Shown: positions 63,965-64,000 of the stretch, one piece after another
How the letters are laid out: each line of letters begins with the position of its first letter
Position numbering within the stretch: position 1 is the first letter of the stretch
From: Proteiniborus sp. DW1
GTDB lineage: Bacteria > Bacillota > Clostridia > Tissierellales > Proteiniboraceae
DNA length: 64,000 bases
NCBI RefSeq assembly: GCF_900095305.1
Contig: NZ_FMDO01000055.1
Span: forward strand, 17,764 to 81,763
Direction of reading: 5' to 3'
Notes under the pieces: model-generated
Told to the model about the DNA's origin: nothing
The model's input: only the letters and a program-made list of their open reading frames with translations
The model's database searches: none
Program-made: the position numbers and the translations under genes

Positions 63965-64000
63965 ATTATCACACCTCCATTTCTAATAATCAACAATTTA

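Noticed and set aside
1..64000. tRNA, rRNA, prophage, CRISPR or transposase genes
   Set aside because: No T-loop pattern with acceptor pairing, rRNA core, integrase, transposase or repeat-spacer array was seen on either strand by eye; a tRNA scan was not possible.

Overview
The window is AT-rich DNA from an anaerobic, endospore-forming Firmicute, most likely class Clostridia or Tissierellia. It carries sporulation and germination genes (spoIIE, spoVB, spoVT, spoVG, yabP, yabQ, gerAA-AB-AC). It has the enzyme set of a strict anaerobe (hybrid-cluster protein, two superoxide reductases, a ferritin-like protein, peroxiredoxin). It has purine-rich Shine-Dalgarno sites, many TTG/GTG starts and a T-box leader. 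No tRNA, rRNA, phage, CRISPR array or intact insertion sequence was seen.

Region 1 (1-22.5 kb, all minus strand) is the conserved block that in Bacillus subtilis runs from spoVG to ftsH: spoVG, glmU, prs, pth, mfd, prsA-like foldase, spoVT, spoVB, mazG/yabN, hup, rqcP/yabO, yabP, yabQ, divIC, yabR, spoIIE, yabS, yabT, tilS, hpt, ftsH (cut by the window edge). Compared with B. subtilis, ctc and fin are absent, and hup and a foldase lipoprotein are present. spoIIE has a TTGACA-N21-TACAAT promoter, the abnormal spacing known for Spo0A-activated promoters. spoVG has a near-perfect sigma-H promoter.

Region 2 (22.5-36 kb) is a mixture of housekeeping and redox genes: murC, an LCP-family cell wall enzyme, mscL, a ferredoxin-domain protein, a DUF881 protein, pgi, a PAS-PP2C phosphatase, a corrinoid adenosyltransferase, hcp, a cupin and an RNA methyltransferase. 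At 27214-27510 (minus) lies a small gene with an in-frame TGA directly after a Cys codon, a strong RBS and a SECIS-like hairpin. I read it as a Cys-Sec selenoprotein that ordinary gene calling misses. The ferredoxin gene and hcp each have a GTGA-N6-TCAC palindrome about 62-66 bp before the predicted transcription start, suggesting one CRP/FNR-type regulator (HcpR-like).

Region 3 (36-45 kb): two adjacent superoxide reductase genes, a tyrosine T-box and tyrS, a Nudix hydrolase, peroxiredoxin, a GDT1-type transporter with an unusual Cys-containing C-terminal extension, a ferritin-like protein, and a PTS operon (IIB-IIC-IIA-mupG).

Region 4 (45-64 kb): the LevR-type sigma-54 activator for that PTS operon, with a -24/-12 promoter and candidate upstream binding sites; a pseudouridine synthase; a solute-binding GGDEF-EAL protein with a possible leader peptide; a glycosyltransferase; a stand-alone S4 gene; cvfB; a MATE transporter; a zinc-ribbon protein next to a gerA operon; a DUF2249 gene remnant ending at a repeat element; and livH-M-G-F.

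At least three dispersed intergenic repeat families are present. One (copies at 4571, 9846 and 26196, decayed copy at 52745) always lies in the same orientation just after the terminator of a minus-strand gene. A further 137-bp element with 19-bp terminal inverted repeats lies before spoVB.
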